From contig NZ_JAUSXL010000001.1 of NCBI RefSeq assembly GCF_030815975.1, positions 496,001 through 560,000 on the forward strand: 64,000 bases of DNA, read 5' to 3'. The DNA comes from Variovorax paradoxus (GTDB lineage: Bacteria > Pseudomonadota > Gammaproteobacteria > Burkholderiales > Burkholderiaceae_C). The translations under genes and the position numbers were made by a program. Below, in pieces: positions 62,765 through 64,000 of this stretch; within the stretch, counting starts at the first letter, position 1; every line of letters starts with the position of its first letter. Under the pieces are notes generated by a model. That model had not been told where the DNA came from, did not search any database, and was given only the letters and a program-made list of their open reading frames with translations.

Positions 62765-63934
62765 ATGACCACCAACGCCTGCATCATCGGCTGGGGACAC
62801 ACGCCTTTCGGCAAGCTCGATGCCGTGGACAGCGAAGCACTCATCCGGTCCGCGGTCGAGCCCGCGCTGCGAACCGCGGGGCTCGCCGCGGCCGACATCG
62901 ACGGCATCTTCGTCGGCCACTTCAACAGCGGCTTCCTGCCGCAGGACTTCAGCGCATCGCTGGTGGGCCTGGCGCTGCCCGAGCTGCGCCACGTTCCCGC
63001 AGTGCGCATGGAAAACGCATGCGCCACCGGCTCGGCCGCGATCTGGGCCGCACTCGATGCGGTGCAGTGTGGGCGGGTGCGGCATGCGCTGGTGGTCGGC
63101 TTCGAGATCATGAATGCCGTGCCCGGCCCGCGCATCGCCGAGACGCTGCTGCGCTGCTCCTATGTCAAGGAAGAGGGCGCCACCCCGGCGGGCTTTGCCG
63201 GTGTGTTCGGCCAGATCGCGGGCGAGTACTTCGAGCGCTTCGGCGACCAGAGCGATGCGCTGGCCGCCATCTCGGCCAAGAACCACGCGAACGGCGTGCA
63301 CAACCCCTTTGCGCACATGCGGCGCGACCTGGGTTTCGGCTTCTGCCGCCAGCCGTCGGAGAAGAACCCGTTTGTCGCGGGTCCGCTCAAGCGCTCCGAC
63401 TGCTCGCTGGTGTCCGACGGCGCGGCGGCGCTGGTCATCTCGGCCGGGCCGATCGCGTCGGCGACGGTGCCGGCGGTGCGCTGGCGCTCGCGCACGCAGG
63501 TCAACGACTACCTGCCGCTGTCGCGCCGCGATCCGACCCGCTTCGAGGGCGCGGCGCTCGCGTGGCAGCGGGGGCTGGCCGCGGCGGGGCTGTCGCTTCA
63601 TGATCTGGGCTTCGTCGAGACGCACGACTGCTTCACCATTGCGGAGCTGCTCGAGTACGAAGCCATGGGCCTGGCGCCGCACGGGCAGGGCGCGCGCGTG
63701 ATCCTCGATGGCGTGAGCCGCAAGGACGGTCGGCTGCCCGTCAACCCGTCAGGCGGGCTGAAGTCGCGCGGTCATCCGATCGGCGCCACGGGTGTGTCGC
63801 AGCATGTGATGGCTGCGATGCAGCTGGCCGGCCTCGCGGGCGACATGCAGGTCGGCTCGGGCAAGCCGGGCGCGGTCTTCAACATGGGCGGTGCGGCCGT
63901 TGCCAACTACCTGAGCGTGCTGGAGGCCGCATGA
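62765..63934 (+). CDS. Thiolase-family protein (SCP2-thiolase-like)
   Basis: 389 residues from ATG 62765, with AAAGGA upstream. The N-terminal half has ACIIGWGHTPFGKLDAVDSE and the nucleophile region VRMENACATGSAAIWAALDA (Cys in NACATGS). The C-terminal half has FVETHDCFTIAELLEYEAMG and NPSGGLKSRGHPIGATGVSQ with the catalytic His. This branch acts on acyl-CoA thioesters, often with a separate DUF35 partner, which I do not see here. It overlaps the next start (ATGA). Confidence 0.9.
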   Translation: MTTNACIIGWGHTPFGKLDAVDSEALIRSAVEPALRTAGLAAADIDGIFVGHFNSGFLPQDFSASLVGLALPELRHVPAVRMENACATGSAAIWAALDAVQCGRVRHALVVGFEIMNAVPGPRIAETLLRCSYVKEEGATPAGFAGVFGQIAGEYFERFGDQSDALAAISAKNHANGVHNPFAHMRRDLGFGFCRQPSEKNPFVAGPLKRSDCSLVSDGAAALVISAGPIASATVPAVRWRSRTQVNDYLPLSRRDPTRFEGAALAWQRGLAAAGLSLHDLGFVETHDCFTIAELLEYEAMGLAPHGQGARVILDGVSRKDGRLPVNPSGGLKSRGHPIGATGVSQHVMAAMQLAGLAGDMQVGSGKPGAVFNMGGAAVANYLSVLEAA

Positions 63935-64000
63935 GTGCAGCGCCAAGCGGTGCACCCGTGAGCCAAGCGCGGGCGATGAACCTGTCCGCCCTGCTGTCGC
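63931..64000 (+). CDS. Probable AMP-dependent acyl-CoA ligase, N-terminus (partial)
   Basis: ATG 63931 overlaps the thiolase stop by four bases; 23 residues are visible (SAAPSGAPVSQARAMNLSAL). The MNLSALLS piece is the common opening of acyl-CoA synthetases, and pairing with SDR and thiolase genes fits a CoA-ester pathway. A start at the second Met is possible. The call is tentative because the window ends here. Confidence 0.45.
   Translation, partial: MSAAPSGAPVSQARAMNLSALLS

Overview
The window looks like chromosomal DNA from a Comamonadaceae (Variovorax-like) betaproteobacterium. The evidence is its high GC content, four orphan Bug/TctC-type solute-binding protein genes, two IlvD/Edd sugar-acid dehydratases, many GntR and LysR regulators, and a type VI secretion VgrG-Rhs locus. 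The genus is inferred from gene content only. I saw no rRNA, tRNA, CRISPR, integrase or transposase.

Layout. 1-9452: two catabolic clusters. The first has a GntR end, VOC protein, FAH-family hydrolase, Bug receptor, AA_synth-family protein and quinone-oxidoreductase-like enzyme; a flavin reductase and a GntR regulator follow on the minus strand. The second has an IlvD/Edd dehydratase, an RraA-like protein and a Bug receptor. 9619-18622: an accessory array of about 17 short, mostly unrecognised plus-strand genes, some broken by frameshifts, punctuated by a recurrent GC-rich motif placed just after stop codons. 18717-23753: a lone minus-strand orphan, then AhpD and cupin genes, then a LysR regulator divergent from a 4-hydroxylaminobenzoate lyase, a nitroreductase and an HD-domain protein (a pnb-like nitroaromatic module). 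23929-26112: katG.

26388-36914: a sugar or sugar-acid uptake and catabolism region. It has an ABC ATPase and GntR regulator on the minus strand; divergently come a Tat-exported binding protein, two permeases, a shikimate-dehydrogenase-like enzyme, a Bug receptor, an HpcH/HpaI aldolase, a second IlvD/Edd dehydratase and a TauE/SafE-type permease. Dehydratase plus aldolase could convert a sugar acid to pyruvate and an aldehyde. A compact element with perfect 26-bp inverted ends and nested hairpins (36919-37184) separates this from a mandelate-racemase-type enolase. Next come a LacI remnant and a diguanylate cyclase.

40534-45192: a copper-handling cluster (His-rich protein, small periplasmic protein, TolC-like protein, two-domain-type multicopper oxidase, cupredoxin, CusF-like chaperone). 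45246-54782: a minus-strand VgrG-Rhs effector locus with a C-terminal toxin, an overlapping LRV/HEAT-like immunity candidate, AT-rich small genes and a displaced near-identical piece of Rhs core. 55013-64000: D-tartrate dehydratase, SDR, Bug and DapA-family genes, two convergent LysR regulators, two overlapping PPC/DUF296 proteins, an SDR with a poly-serine microsatellite, a thiolase-family protein and the start of a probable acyl-CoA ligase.
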